Source: Planctomycetota bacterium | GTDB taxonomy: Bacteria; Planctomycetota; UBA1135; UBA2386 | Reading direction: 5' to 3' | DNA length: 64,000 nucleotides | NCBI GenBank assembly: GCA_020638735.1 | Contig: JACKHZ010000011.1 | Coordinates: 434,001-498,000, forward strand | Part shown: in pieces, positions 1 to 8,328 of the stretch | How the letters are laid out: each line of letters starts with the position of its first letter | How positions within the stretch are numbered: the first letter of the stretch is position 1 | The notes under the pieces: model-generated | What the model saw: only the letters and a program-made list of their open reading frames with translations | Told to the model about the DNA's origin: nothing | Database searches by the model: none | Translations under genes and position numbers: made by a program

Positions 1-388
1 GGAACACCAGGTCGATCGACTTCCAGTCCTGCATCGGCGCGCCGCACGACTGCGTCCAGGTCGGCGCATTGGTGACGCCGTCCGGCACCTGCGCCGGCCA
101 GTAGCAGGTGTGGTAGCAGTCGTAGAGATCGCGCTCGATCGGCTGGCAGAGACCGTGCGTGCCGTTGCCGGAGTCGACCTCCCAGCCGGGCGCGAACACC
201 GTCGTGCAGCCGTACGGATACTGCGTCGGCGGCGGATCCTGCGTCAGCGCGCGCGCGCCGCCGCGTCGGGCGAGCACCATCTGCGCGAGCTGTCGCGCCT
301 TCTGGTTGCAGGCGACGATGCGCGGCTCGGCAGCCGGGCCGGAGGCCGTGTCGTCGGCAGGACGGGGATCGGGGGCACGTTCGGTCAT
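1..388 (-). CDS. qhpC: Quinohemoprotein amine dehydrogenase gamma subunit (CTQ-bearing), 3' end off the window
   Basis: This small subunit carries the cysteine tryptophylquinone (CTQ) cofactor of periplasmic quinohemoprotein amine dehydrogenase, which oxidises primary amines. The ATG at 388 overlaps the qhpD stop (ATGA), and 129 residues are visible before the left edge. Known Paracoccus pairs are Cys7-Glu16, Cys27-Asp33, Cys41-Asp49 (thioethers) and Cys37-Trp43 (CTQ). With one constant offset of 54, all eight fall on identical residues here: C61/E70, C81/D87, C95/D103 and C91/W97. Visible motifs include FAPGWEVD, LCQPIERDLYDC and YWPAQVPD. The offset implies a leader of about 54 residues, against 28 in Paracoccus, and it shows no Sec signal. 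This fits export by the ABC exporter and cleavage by a dedicated protease. The identification is very secure; the C-terminus is not in view. Confidence 0.95.
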   Translation of the reverse strand, partial: MTERAPDPRPADDTASGPAAEPRIVACNQKARQLAQMVLARRGGARALTQDPPPTQYPYGCTTVFAPGWEVDSGNGTHGLCQPIERDLYDCYHTCYWPAQVPDGVTNAPTWTQSCGAPMQDWKSIDLVF

Positions 389-1815
389 TGGGCCTCGAAC
401 CGGGTGAGGAAGCGGGGATTGGCTGCCTGGATGCGAGCGTAGCACGACAGGCCGAGATCGACGAAGCCGCGGATCCACTCGCAGTAGTGCACGTTGGCGC
501 GCGTCGCGTCGCCGTAGCGCACGTGGGCTTCGTGGTAGCAGCCGCCGGCGCACAGCGGGCGGGCGAAGCACTGCGTGCAGTCGGTCTTGTTGTCGACGTG
601 GGCCTGCTCGAGGAAGGCGCTGCGCTTCTGCTCGTCGACGCCGGCCTGCACCGTGCCGACGGCGTGCGACTTGGACTCGACGAAGCGATGGCACAGGCCG
701 AGCTCGCCTTCGGTCGACACGCCGAGCAGGCCGAGGCCGGCGCCGCACGGATGCGCCTTCTGCACGCCCTGGTGCAGCTCGCGCAGCAGGTCGCCGAGGT
801 TGGCGAAGCCGTGCGTCTCGTCGCGCAGCGCCGCGGCGACATAGTGCTCGGCGAGCTCGCCGAACTCACGCAGCAGCCGCTCGTAGCCCTGCTCGCCGAG
901 GCCGTAGCTGCGGCCGAGCGCGGCGGTGACCGGCGCGAAGCCGACCTCGTCGAAGCCGAGCTCCTCGGTCAGGTAGCGGAACGTGTCGACCACCGGCGTG
1001 GCGCCGGCGGTGACGGTGACGCGCGCGCCGATCGAGCGGCCGCGGCGTTCCTTGTTGGTCGCCAGCAGATGGCGGATGCGCGGCTCGACGACGTCGAACG
1101 AGCCCTTGCCGCTCTTGAAGGTGCGATGCCGGTCCTGTTCGTCGCGATCGCCGTCGATCGACACCGTGATGCCGAAGCGATGGCGCGTCAGGAAGTCGAC
1201 GATCTCGTCGGTCAGCAGCGTCGCGTTGGTGGTCAGCGAGTAGTGCACGCGCTTGCCGAAGCCGGCCGACTGCTGCTCCGCGTACTCGGTCGCGGCGCGG
1301 ATCGCGTCGAAGTTCAGCAGCGTCTCGCCGCCGAAGAACGTGATCGACACCTGGTCGCGCGCGCCGCTCGAGCGCAGCAGGAAGTCGATCGACTGGCGCG
1401 CGGTCTGATCGTCCATGCGCGCCTTGCCGCCGCTGCTGCCGACGCCGTCGCCGACCTTGTCCTCGCCGTACTCGTAGCAGTAGCTGCACGACAGGTTGCA
1501 CTTGTTGGTGACGTTGAGCACCAGCGTCGCCAGCGGGAACGGCATCGGCGGCAGCTTCGGCCGCGGCGGCTCCGCTTCGCCGAGCGGGCGGATCGCGCCG
1601 AGGTCGATCAGGTCGTGCAGCGTGGTCTCGGCGCGGCCAGGCTCCGGCTGCGCGTTCAGCCACGCGGCGCTGTCGAGCCCGTCGGCGGCGTCGAACGCGT
1701 CGAGCACCGCCGCCGTCGCGGCGTCGAGCCGCAGGATCGCCGCCGAGTTCGCCAGGTAGACGAACTCGCCGTGCTCGCCGCTGAGCCGGCGGTGCAGCAC
1801 GCTGCGCAGCTGCAT
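385..1815 (-). CDS. qhpD: Radical SAM/SPASM-type thioether-forming maturase of the amine dehydrogenase gamma subunit
   Basis: This 476-residue radical SAM enzyme should install the Cys-to-Asp/Glu thioether crosslinks in the gamma subunit, using [4Fe-4S] clusters and SAM in the cytoplasm. The N-terminal ~90 residues resemble a peptide-recognition region. The SAM cluster motif CNLSCSYC lies at residues 106-113, followed by FFGGETLLN. Cys-rich C-terminal segments (HPCGAG, CTQCFARPLCAGGC and a later Cys in HYCEW) match the auxiliary-cluster region of SPASM proteins. Its ATG at 1815 overlaps the qhpA stop, and its stop overlaps the qhpC start, so the three genes look translationally coupled. Assignment as QhpD rather than another SPASM enzyme rests on the sequence and on qhpC immediately downstream. 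Confidence 0.93.
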   Translation of the reverse strand: MQLRSVLHRRLSGEHGEFVYLANSAAILRLDAATAAVLDAFDAADGLDSAAWLNAQPEPGRAETTLHDLIDLGAIRPLGEAEPPRPKLPPMPFPLATLVLNVTNKCNLSCSYCYEYGEDKVGDGVGSSGGKARMDDQTARQSIDFLLRSSGARDQVSITFFGGETLLNFDAIRAATEYAEQQSAGFGKRVHYSLTTNATLLTDEIVDFLTRHRFGITVSIDGDRDEQDRHRTFKSGKGSFDVVEPRIRHLLATNKERRGRSIGARVTVTAGATPVVDTFRYLTEELGFDEVGFAPVTAALGRSYGLGEQGYERLLREFGELAEHYVAAALRDETHGFANLGDLLRELHQGVQKAHPCGAGLGLLGVSTEGELGLCHRFVESKSHAVGTVQAGVDEQKRSAFLEQAHVDNKTDCTQCFARPLCAGGCYHEAHVRYGDATRANVHYCEWIRGFVDLGLSCYARIQAANPRFLTRFEAQ

Positions 1816-3893
1816 CAGCGGTCCTCCCAGTCGAGCACCTGCCAGCGCACGTAGATCGGCACGGTGACCAGCAGGTGCGAACGCGCGGCGAAGGTCTTGC
1901 GCTCGCGCCGGGCCGGCTGGGCGACGGCGGGCTCGGTGGGGGGCGGCGGCGGTTCGGTCTTGGCGTCGTCGGTCGGCTTGCCGTCCTGGTCGCCTTCCTT
2001 CTTCGTCTCCTTCTTCGGCTCCGGCCGCACCGCGACGTCGAGCTCGATCGAGCACGTGACGAACACGTCGCCGACGTTGTTCGCCTGCCACTTGCGCTGC
2101 GGGTTGGGGCCGTCGACGTTGGGCGTGAACACGCCGCTGCGCGCGTCGATGCTGCCGACGTACTGCAGGTCGTCGTCGTCTTCGCGCACCGCGAACTCGG
2201 CCAGCGCCCAGTTGCTCGGCCGCACCTGGAACAGGTCGACGTCGTCTTCGGTGAACGGCTTCTCGTCCTTGCCGCGATGCACGGCGTAGGCCTCGAAGCG
2301 CTCGAGCTGGTTGGGGTGCCTGGCGCCGCCGACGCGCGACAGGCCCTGCAGCGGCCGGATGCGCACGTAGTCGACGGTGTCGTAGAGCACCAGCTCGACA
2401 CCGCCCGGGTGCGGGCCGTAGGCGCACAGCCGCGTGCCGAGCTTCGCGTCGGCGGCGACGTCGACGGTCAGCGCGACGCGGCGGTCGTCCAGGCGTTCGA
2501 CGGCGGTCGCGGTCAGGCCGTCGCCGAGGTGGAAGTCGGCGACGTCGAGCGTGGCGGGCAAGGCCGCGTTGGCGAGCACTTCGACGCGCTGCCCGGTCCG
2601 GCCGACCTCGAGCGCGTTGCCGAAGGCGCCGCCGGATGCTGCGACGAGGTGGGGGCGACCGTCGTCGCGGTGCAGCACGACGTCGACGCCCAGCTCGTCG
2701 TAGTTGCCGGTGAACAGCCGGCCCTTGAAGGTCTGCCACGCGTCGTCGAGCAGCAGCACCTCGCGCCACTCGCTGCCGTCGGGGTCCTTGGCGCGCCCGC
2801 GCCACGAATAGCCGGCGTAGAGGATGCCCTTGCCCTCGCGCACCGCGGTCGAACCGTCGCTCCAGCGCAGGTTCCAGGTCAGGTCGTAGTCGTCTTCGCC
2901 GGTGGAGCGAAGCGTCACCGTGCCGGAGACGTCACCGCGGCCGGTCTCGTGGCCGGTGACGGCCCAGGTGCCGGCCAGCGGCACGAGGCGGCGATTCTGC
3001 TGCCAGCGCTCCCACTCGGGCGTGAACAGCGGCTGGTTCCTGGTCAGCGCCTCGAGCACGCGGTCGCCGACGCTGCCCTCGCGGCGCGGGCCGCCGTCGC
3101 CGCCGCCGCCGAAGCCGGGTGGCCGCCGGTTGCTGCGTTCTTCGGGGGCGCCGCCGCCCATCTGGCCGCGCGACAACGGGAACATCGCCACGTGCGTCGC
3201 GCGCAGCAGCTGCCACTCGTCCTTGTCGCGGTACTGCAGCAGCGCGCGGCCGACCGGGTGGCACTGCGCGCACGCGCGCAGGAAGTCCTGGTCCTCGTGC
3301 TGCTCCGACCAGTGCACGCGCCGCTCGCTCTCGTAGAGGGCGCGTTCGGCTTCGTTGCGGGCTAGGCCGTGCGAGTTGCTGAGGCTGCGCACGAGGTTCT
3401 TGGCGATCTCCGGCGTCAGCTGCAGACCGTGCAGCCGGCCCATGCGCTTGATGCTCTGCGACCAGCCCTCGGGGGACTTGCGCACGTAGCTGATGCGCGT
3501 CATCAGGTTGTCGTCGCTGCGCTGGTGGCAGCGCGAGCAGAAGCCGTGCACCAGCGGATCCTCGACCGGGATGCCCGGCTTCTTCGGCTTGTCGGCCGGC
3601 TTGTCCTTGTCCTGCCCGGGCTGGTCCTCGCCGGGCTGCGGATCCTGCGCCGCTTCGTCGTCGCCGTCGCCGGTCTCGTCGCTGACTCCGGCGGCGGCCG
3701 CGCCTCCGCCAGCTGCAGGTGCCGCGGCGTGACCGTGCGCGGGGGCCTCGGTGGCCGCAGCGCTGCCGGATGGGTGGGCCGGCGGGGGAGCGTGGCCCCC
3801 GGGCTGCTGGGCCGGCAACCCGGCGATGGCGAGCAGCAACGACAGGAGCGCCAGCAGCGGTGCCGTGGCGCGGATGCGAACGAGGTCGGGCAA
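1815..3893 (-). CDS. qhpA: Quinohemoprotein amine dehydrogenase alpha subunit (diheme cytochrome c)
   Basis: The large periplasmic subunit carries two c-type hemes that pass electrons from CTQ to a soluble acceptor. CSRCH and CAQCH heme-binding motifs occur in the N-terminal third, about 90 residues apart, followed by beta-rich domains. I chose the TTG at 3893: GGAG lies six bases upstream and the product begins with a Sec signal (hydrophobic run APLLALLSLLLAIAGLPAQ). An in-frame TTG at 3953 would bury that signal. Between signal and first heme lie about 70 residues of His/Pro/Ala- and then Asp/Gln/Lys-rich linker, which looks like a lineage-specific insertion. The gene sits 120 bp downstream of qhpF and overlaps qhpD by ATGA. 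The beta subunit is expected beyond the left edge. Confidence 0.92.
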   Translation of the reverse strand: MPDLVRIRATAPLLALLSLLLAIAGLPAQQPGGHAPPPAHPSGSAAATEAPAHGHAAAPAAGGGAAAAGVSDETGDGDDEAAQDPQPGEDQPGQDKDKPADKPKKPGIPVEDPLVHGFCSRCHQRSDDNLMTRISYVRKSPEGWSQSIKRMGRLHGLQLTPEIAKNLVRSLSNSHGLARNEAERALYESERRVHWSEQHEDQDFLRACAQCHPVGRALLQYRDKDEWQLLRATHVAMFPLSRGQMGGGAPEERSNRRPPGFGGGGDGGPRREGSVGDRVLEALTRNQPLFTPEWERWQQNRRLVPLAGTWAVTGHETGRGDVSGTVTLRSTGEDDYDLTWNLRWSDGSTAVREGKGILYAGYSWRGRAKDPDGSEWREVLLLDDAWQTFKGRLFTGNYDELGVDVVLHRDDGRPHLVAASGGAFGNALEVGRTGQRVEVLANAALPATLDVADFHLGDGLTATAVERLDDRRVALTVDVAADAKLGTRLCAYGPHPGGVELVLYDTVDYVRIRPLQGLSRVGGARHPNQLERFEAYAVHRGKDEKPFTEDDVDLFQVRPSNWALAEFAVREDDDDLQYVGSIDARSGVFTPNVDGPNPQRKWQANNVGDVFVTCSIELDVAVRPEPKKETKKEGDQDGKPTDDAKTEPPPPPTEPAVAQPARRERKTFAARSHLLVTVPIYVRWQVLDWEDR

Positions 3894-4013
3894 GCGTGGC
3901 TCCGGGGCGGTGGGCTTCGCGGGGCCGCACCATACTGCGCAGCCGCCGAGCAAGGGAAGCCCGGGGCGGGCGGCAATCCGCTCGCGATCGTGCGGCGGCG
4001 CGCCGTGCTCGGG

Positions 4014-5924
4014 TCAGGCGAACGTCGGGAACGCCGCCCGGAAGTCGGCGCGCGCCACGACCGCGGCGCGCGTGCCGAACGCCGCGACGCGGCCGTCGCG
4101 CAGCCACAGCACGTGATCGCAGAGGTCCAGCGCGGGGCGGCGATGGTCGGCGACGACGATCGTGCGGTCGCGCGGCAGCTGCGTGAGGTAGTGGGCGAGC
4201 GTCGCTTCGCTGTGCACGTCGAGTGAGGCGAAGGGCTCGTCCAGCAGCAGCAGGTCGGCCGGCTGGGCCAGCGCGCGGGCGATGACCAGCCGACGCGATT
4301 CGCCGCCGCTCCAGTCGACGCCGCCCGGCAGGCGGCGGCCGCACATCGTGTCGAGGCCTGCGGGCAGCGCGCGCACGCGCTGCTCGAGACCGACGGCAGC
4401 GAGGGCGCGCCAGCACTGCGCGTCGCGTTCGTCGGCGTCCGCGGCGTCGGCCGTTGGCGGCGGTGTTCCGCCGAGGCAGAGGTTGTCGCGGATCGACAGC
4501 TCGAAGCAGTGGGCGTCCTGCAGCAGGGTCGCGGTGCGGCCGCGCAGCGCGGCGCGGTCACAGCGCGCCAGCGGTGCCGCGCCGAGCACGAACCCACCCG
4601 CCGCCGGTTCGTACAGGCGCACCAGCAGCTTCAGCAGGGTCGACTTGCCCGAGCCGTTGGCGCCGACGAGGCAGAGTCGCGCCCCGGCCGGCAACGCGAA
4701 CGTGACGCCGTCGAGCACCGCGCGCGGCTGCTGCTCATAGGCGAAGGTGACCCCCTGGGCCTCGATCGCGGGCGGCCGCTCCGGCACCGCGGCGGCCGCC
4801 CCGCAGGCGTCGGCCGCCGGGTCGCCGGCGATCGGCATCGCCAGCAGCTGCGCCAGCGGCTGCAGGAACAGCCGGTCCTCGGTCACGCTGGCGTGCGCCT
4901 GCAGCAGGTCGCGCACGGCGTTCTGTGTGCGCTGCGCCGCCTGCGCGTGCAGCACCAGGCCGCCGAGCGTCATCGCGCCGGCGAGCGCCTGGCCTGCCAG
5001 GTCATAGTAGGCGAAGAACAGCGCCGCGCTGGCCAGCATGTGAACGAGCCATTCGTCGCGTCCGCGGCGGAACGCCAGCTTCGCCAGCGACGCCCGCAGC
5101 GCGTGCCGGAGGCGCACCAGCATGCTGCCGAACGGCCGCAGCAGGCGATGCACGCGCACGTCCTTGGCGGTGGCGCGGCCGGTGAGCGCCGCGCCGAGCC
5201 AGCCGATCCAGCGCTGCTCGACGGTGTGTGCGAGCTGCCAGCGGAAGCGCTCGCGGGCGTGCCGTCGGCGCGTCCAGGCGACCGGCAGCGCCGCCGCGCC
5301 GACCAGGACCGGCAGCCACGGCTCGACGCGCGCCAGGACCGCGGCCATCAGGACCAGCGACGCCGCGGCGACGAGCAGGGCGACGAGGTCCTGGCACAGC
5401 CGGACCGGCCGCTGGCCGGCCTCGCCGAGGGCGCGCTGCATGCCGTCGTGGAACTCGGGACGGTCGAACACCGCCAGCGGCAGCCGGGCGACGTGGTCCT
5501 CGGCGCGCTGCACGGAGCGATCGGCCAGCAGCCGGCCGTGGTTCTCGGCGACGATCGCCGCGGCGCTGCGCAGCAAGCCGCCGAGCAGCGCGACCGCGCC
5601 GGCGAACACCGTCGCCAGGACCGCGGCGTCGGCGGCTTCGGCGGGCGGGCGCCGGCCGGCCGTACCGTCGGCGACCGCGTCGACGAGCTGCTGCATCGCC
5701 AGCAGGCCGACGAGCGGCAGCGCGGCCTGCGCCAGCGCCAGGATCGACTGCGCGGCGAGCCGACGGCGACCGCCGAGCACGCAATGCTGCAAGGCGCGCG
5801 ACCAGGGCAGCGGCGGCGTGTTGGCCGGGATCGAGCTCGTCGCGGGGCGCGGCAGTCCGGCCGGAAGTGTCGGGGGAGCGATGCCTTGCGGGCGCCCAGG
5901 CTGGCTGTCGTCCCCCTTCGTCAT
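4014..5924 (-). CDS. qhpF: ABC transporter (TMD-NBD fusion), probable exporter of the gamma subunit
   Basis: The 636-residue half-transporter has an N-terminal six-helix membrane domain (about residues 45-330) and a C-terminal ATPase. The ATPase shows Walker A GANGSGKST, a Q-loop in LLQDAH, signature SGGES and Walker B LLLLDEP with the following D. Single-chain exporters of this type form homodimers. In Paracoccus, QhpF is the ABC transporter that exports the crosslinked gamma subunit, and this gene's position directly upstream of qhpA-qhpD-qhpC argues for the same job; the specific substrate is inference. No Shine-Dalgarno precedes the ATG. Instead an AT-rich element lies 9-14 bases before it, which suggests a leaderless transcript. 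Confidence 0.85.
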   Translation of the reverse strand: MTKGDDSQPGRPQGIAPPTLPAGLPRPATSSIPANTPPLPWSRALQHCVLGGRRRLAAQSILALAQAALPLVGLLAMQQLVDAVADGTAGRRPPAEAADAAVLATVFAGAVALLGGLLRSAAAIVAENHGRLLADRSVQRAEDHVARLPLAVFDRPEFHDGMQRALGEAGQRPVRLCQDLVALLVAAASLVLMAAVLARVEPWLPVLVGAAALPVAWTRRRHARERFRWQLAHTVEQRWIGWLGAALTGRATAKDVRVHRLLRPFGSMLVRLRHALRASLAKLAFRRGRDEWLVHMLASAALFFAYYDLAGQALAGAMTLGGLVLHAQAAQRTQNAVRDLLQAHASVTEDRLFLQPLAQLLAMPIAGDPAADACGAAAAVPERPPAIEAQGVTFAYEQQPRAVLDGVTFALPAGARLCLVGANGSGKSTLLKLLVRLYEPAAGGFVLGAAPLARCDRAALRGRTATLLQDAHCFELSIRDNLCLGGTPPPTADAADADERDAQCWRALAAVGLEQRVRALPAGLDTMCGRRLPGGVDWSGGESRRLVIARALAQPADLLLLDEPFASLDVHSEATLAHYLTQLPRDRTIVVADHRRPALDLCDHVLWLRDGRVAAFGTRAAVVARADFRAAFPTFA

Positions 5925-5950
5925 GTTCCGATAAGATATGTTATGTAAAG
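5925..5950 (-). promoter_or_regulatory. AT-rich putative promoter of the qhp cluster
   Basis: In this ~70% GC sequence, these bases are strongly AT-rich. On the minus strand TATCTT sits 9-14 bases before the qhpF ATG, where a -10 box would place the start of transcription at or next to the A of the ATG. No convincing -35 was found. A regulator-dependent promoter is possible because amine dehydrogenase genes are usually inducible. Confidence 0.4.
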
Positions 5951-5988
5951 CATGGCCGGGGGAGTCGGCGCGGCGGGAAGGCCCCGGG

Positions 5989-6981
5989 TCAGAGCTTCCA
6001 CGTCATGCCCAACCATGCGGTGACATCCGGCGAAGCATAGCCGCGCAGGTCTTCGCCGATCGCCAGCTCGATCGACCAGCCAGGGCTGGCCTGCAGCCTG
6101 CCGCCGAACCACCCGAGCAGCTGGTTGTGTGCCGCCTCCGAGGGCCCGAGGTGCCGCAGCGTCGAGGTCTCCCACTCGATCTGCACGAGCGCCGTCAGCG
6201 TGTCGTCGAGCGGCAGCTCGCCGGCGACGCCGACCGAGGTCACGTCGCCGAAGCGCAGTCCTGCGCGTTGGGCCTGGTCCGGCGTCGAAGTCCAGGCGTA
6301 CTGCGCGTGGCCGTAGAGCGCGAGGCCCGGCAGCCGGTAGTCGACGAGCGCGCCGACGCTGGCGTCGAGTCCGCCGGATCCGAAGCCGCGGCGTTCGTCG
6401 CCGGTCGGCAGCTCGACGCCGCCGCGCACCGCCACGCCGACCCGGCGGTCGCCGCCTTCGAGCACCTGCCAGGTCAGCGTGATCGGCAGGTCCAGCAGCG
6501 CGGCGCCCTCCTGGTCGGCCTCCCAGACCGTGCGGCCGTCGCGCGTGGCGGCGACGCGGTAGGCGTCCTTCTGGTCCTGGTCGCGACCCTGGTCCGGCAG
6601 CCCGAGCGCGTCGTGGTAGCCGATCAGGAAGTCGTCGAGGAAGCCGCCGCTGGTGTGCGCCGCCGCGACCTCGACGCCGAGTTGCAGGCCTGCGCCGAGG
6701 CCGAGCCGCAGCTCGGTCGCGGCGCGCAGGTATTCGCCGTCCATCTGCCAGGTCGCGGTGTCCTTGACTCCGAACAGGTAGAGGCTCGTGTAGGCGGCGT
6801 TGGTGCGCACCGTGGCGCGGCCGGCGCCGAGGACCCCGGCGGCGGCCGGCGGCATGTGCATCACCAGCAGCTGCGCCGGGTGCTGGTTGCGGGTCGGCAT
6901 CGGTCCTTCGAACGACGGCCGCGAGACGCAGGCGGCGGGCACGACGACGAGGACCCAGAGCACCGTTCGCAGCGACCGCAT
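5989..6981 (-). CDS. DUF3187-like outer-membrane/lipoprotein protein of unknown function
   Basis: The 330-residue protein starts at the ATG at 6981 with a lipoprotein-type signal (hydrophobic run ending VPAAC at residue 18). The mature part has alternating amphipathic beta strands with many aromatic residues and ends in GMTWKL, as expected for a beta-barrel outer-membrane protein. A short motif near the mature N-terminus (RNQHPAQLL) recalls the DUF3187 family. It lies just upstream of qhpF on the same strand, 64 bp away. Whether it belongs with the amine dehydrogenase genes cannot be told, because qhpF seems to have its own promoter. The family assignment is from memory of the pattern and is moderate. 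Confidence 0.6.
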   Translation of the reverse strand: MRSLRTVLWVLVVVPAACVSRPSFEGPMPTRNQHPAQLLVMHMPPAAAGVLGAGRATVRTNAAYTSLYLFGVKDTATWQMDGEYLRAATELRLGLGAGLQLGVEVAAAHTSGGFLDDFLIGYHDALGLPDQGRDQDQKDAYRVAATRDGRTVWEADQEGAALLDLPITLTWQVLEGGDRRVGVAVRGGVELPTGDERRGFGSGGLDASVGALVDYRLPGLALYGHAQYAWTSTPDQAQRAGLRFGDVTSVGVAGELPLDDTLTALVQIEWETSTLRHLGPSEAAHNQLLGWFGGRLQASPGWSIELAIGEDLRGYASPDVTAWLGMTWKL

Positions 6982-7094
6982 CGAGCGGCGAAGGCTAGCC
7001 CGTGGCGCCGGTCGCGCCAGGATCATCGGCAACAATGCCGGCTCGCGCCGCGAGCGCGCGACGGCCGCCGCGGGTAGTCTGTGCGCCCTTGCAG

Positions 7095-8282
7095 ATGAAG
7101 ACCCTCTGGTTCGTCCCGCTCCTGTTCCTCGTCGCCTGTGCCGACGGCGGCACCGACACGCGCCCCACCGGCGAGGTGACGGTCAACGCCACCTACCACC
7201 AGCTCAGCTTCCGCACCCTGCGCGGGTTCGGCGCGTTCCCCGTCAGCGCGAGCGTCGCGTTCTCCGAACGACGGCAGCTGAACCTGTTCGACAACGGCAC
7301 CTATTCGGTGACGTCCGGCAGCAGCACGAGCTCGACGGACAGCTACGCGCTGCTCGAGGACGGCACGTTGTCGATCTTCGTCACCGGCTTCAGCAGCGAG
7401 CCGTCGGTGGTGTTCCGCGGCGGCTACGACCGCGTCGGCACCAGCGGCAACTTCTTCTTCACCGACCGGGTCTCCACCACCAACGGTCCGTCGGTCGGCC
7501 TCTACCTCGGCACCGAGAAGGTGGCCGGACAGGTCGAACTCGAGGGCGGGTGGCACGTCGTGTCGCTGCACACGATCTTCGGCCAGACCATCCTGGACAC
7601 CGAGAACGTCGGCCGCGCCGCGCACGGCGCGGTGTCGATCGCCGCCGGCCTGCCCGGCGCCGCGCGCACGATCAGCGGCACCGGCTTCCAGGGCACCAAC
7701 GGGCTGACCTTCGGCGGCAGCATCCAGAACGTGCTCGACGGCAACGACACCGGCGACGGCACCTGCAACCTGACCGTCGACTACACCCTGCAGGGACAGT
7801 CCGCGGACTCGCGCGTGATGCTGTGCGCGGCCAGCGACGAGGTCGTCTTCGGGCTCGACTCCGACGAGACCGACGGCGAAGCCGGCCTGTTGCTGATGGT
7901 GCGCAAGTTCGACGCGCCTGCTTCGCCGGTCAACACCGCCAGCGCGCTCGGCACGTTCCTGGTCGGCGGCCACACGCTGTTCGTCAACCCGAGCAACAGC
8001 GGCTCGGACACCTTCGTCGGCGTGGTCACGCTCGGCACCGCCGGCGCGTTCCGCCTCGACGCCACCAGCGCCTCGGGGCAGGACTTCTCCTACAGCGGCA
8101 CCTACACCCTCTCGCCGGACGGGGGCATGTCGATCGCGATCGCCGGGACCAACGAGACGTGGTTCGCGGCGATCGACAAGAACTACAACACGCTGGTGAT
8201 CCTCGACGACTTCGAGGAGATCCGGCCGAACAACTCGCCGGAGCTGAACCTGGTGTTCGGCGTGCGTCGGCAGGACAACTGA
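7095..8282 (+). CDS. Secreted lipoprotein of unknown function
   Basis: The gene encodes 395 residues. The signal ends in LFLVACADGG, a clear lipobox, so the protein should be lipid-anchored. The mature part is Ser/Thr/Gly-rich with repeated beta-type segments such as GTFLVGGHTLF and GVVTLGTAGAFRL, spaced as in a beta-sheet repeat. No known catalytic motif was recognised. The ATG at 7095 is chosen over an upstream in-frame start at 7002 because only the former exposes the signal peptide. It is divergent from the DUF3187-like gene, with a 113-bp gap that must contain both promoters. It ends 46 bp before purC. Confidence 0.8.
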   Translation: MKTLWFVPLLFLVACADGGTDTRPTGEVTVNATYHQLSFRTLRGFGAFPVSASVAFSERRQLNLFDNGTYSVTSGSSTSSTDSYALLEDGTLSIFVTGFSSEPSVVFRGGYDRVGTSGNFFFTDRVSTTNGPSVGLYLGTEKVAGQVELEGGWHVVSLHTIFGQTILDTENVGRAAHGAVSIAAGLPGAARTISGTGFQGTNGLTFGGSIQNVLDGNDTGDGTCNLTVDYTLQGQSADSRVMLCAASDEVVFGLDSDETDGEAGLLLMVRKFDAPASPVNTASALGTFLVGGHTLFVNPSNSGSDTFVGVVTLGTAGAFRLDATSASGQDFSYSGTYTLSPDGGMSIAIAGTNETWFAAIDKNYNTLVILDDFEEIRPNNSPELNLVFGVRRQDN

Positions 8283-8328
8283 GCGCTTGGCGCTGGCCCG
8301 CGGCGGTCGGCCTCTGCATGATCGCGCC

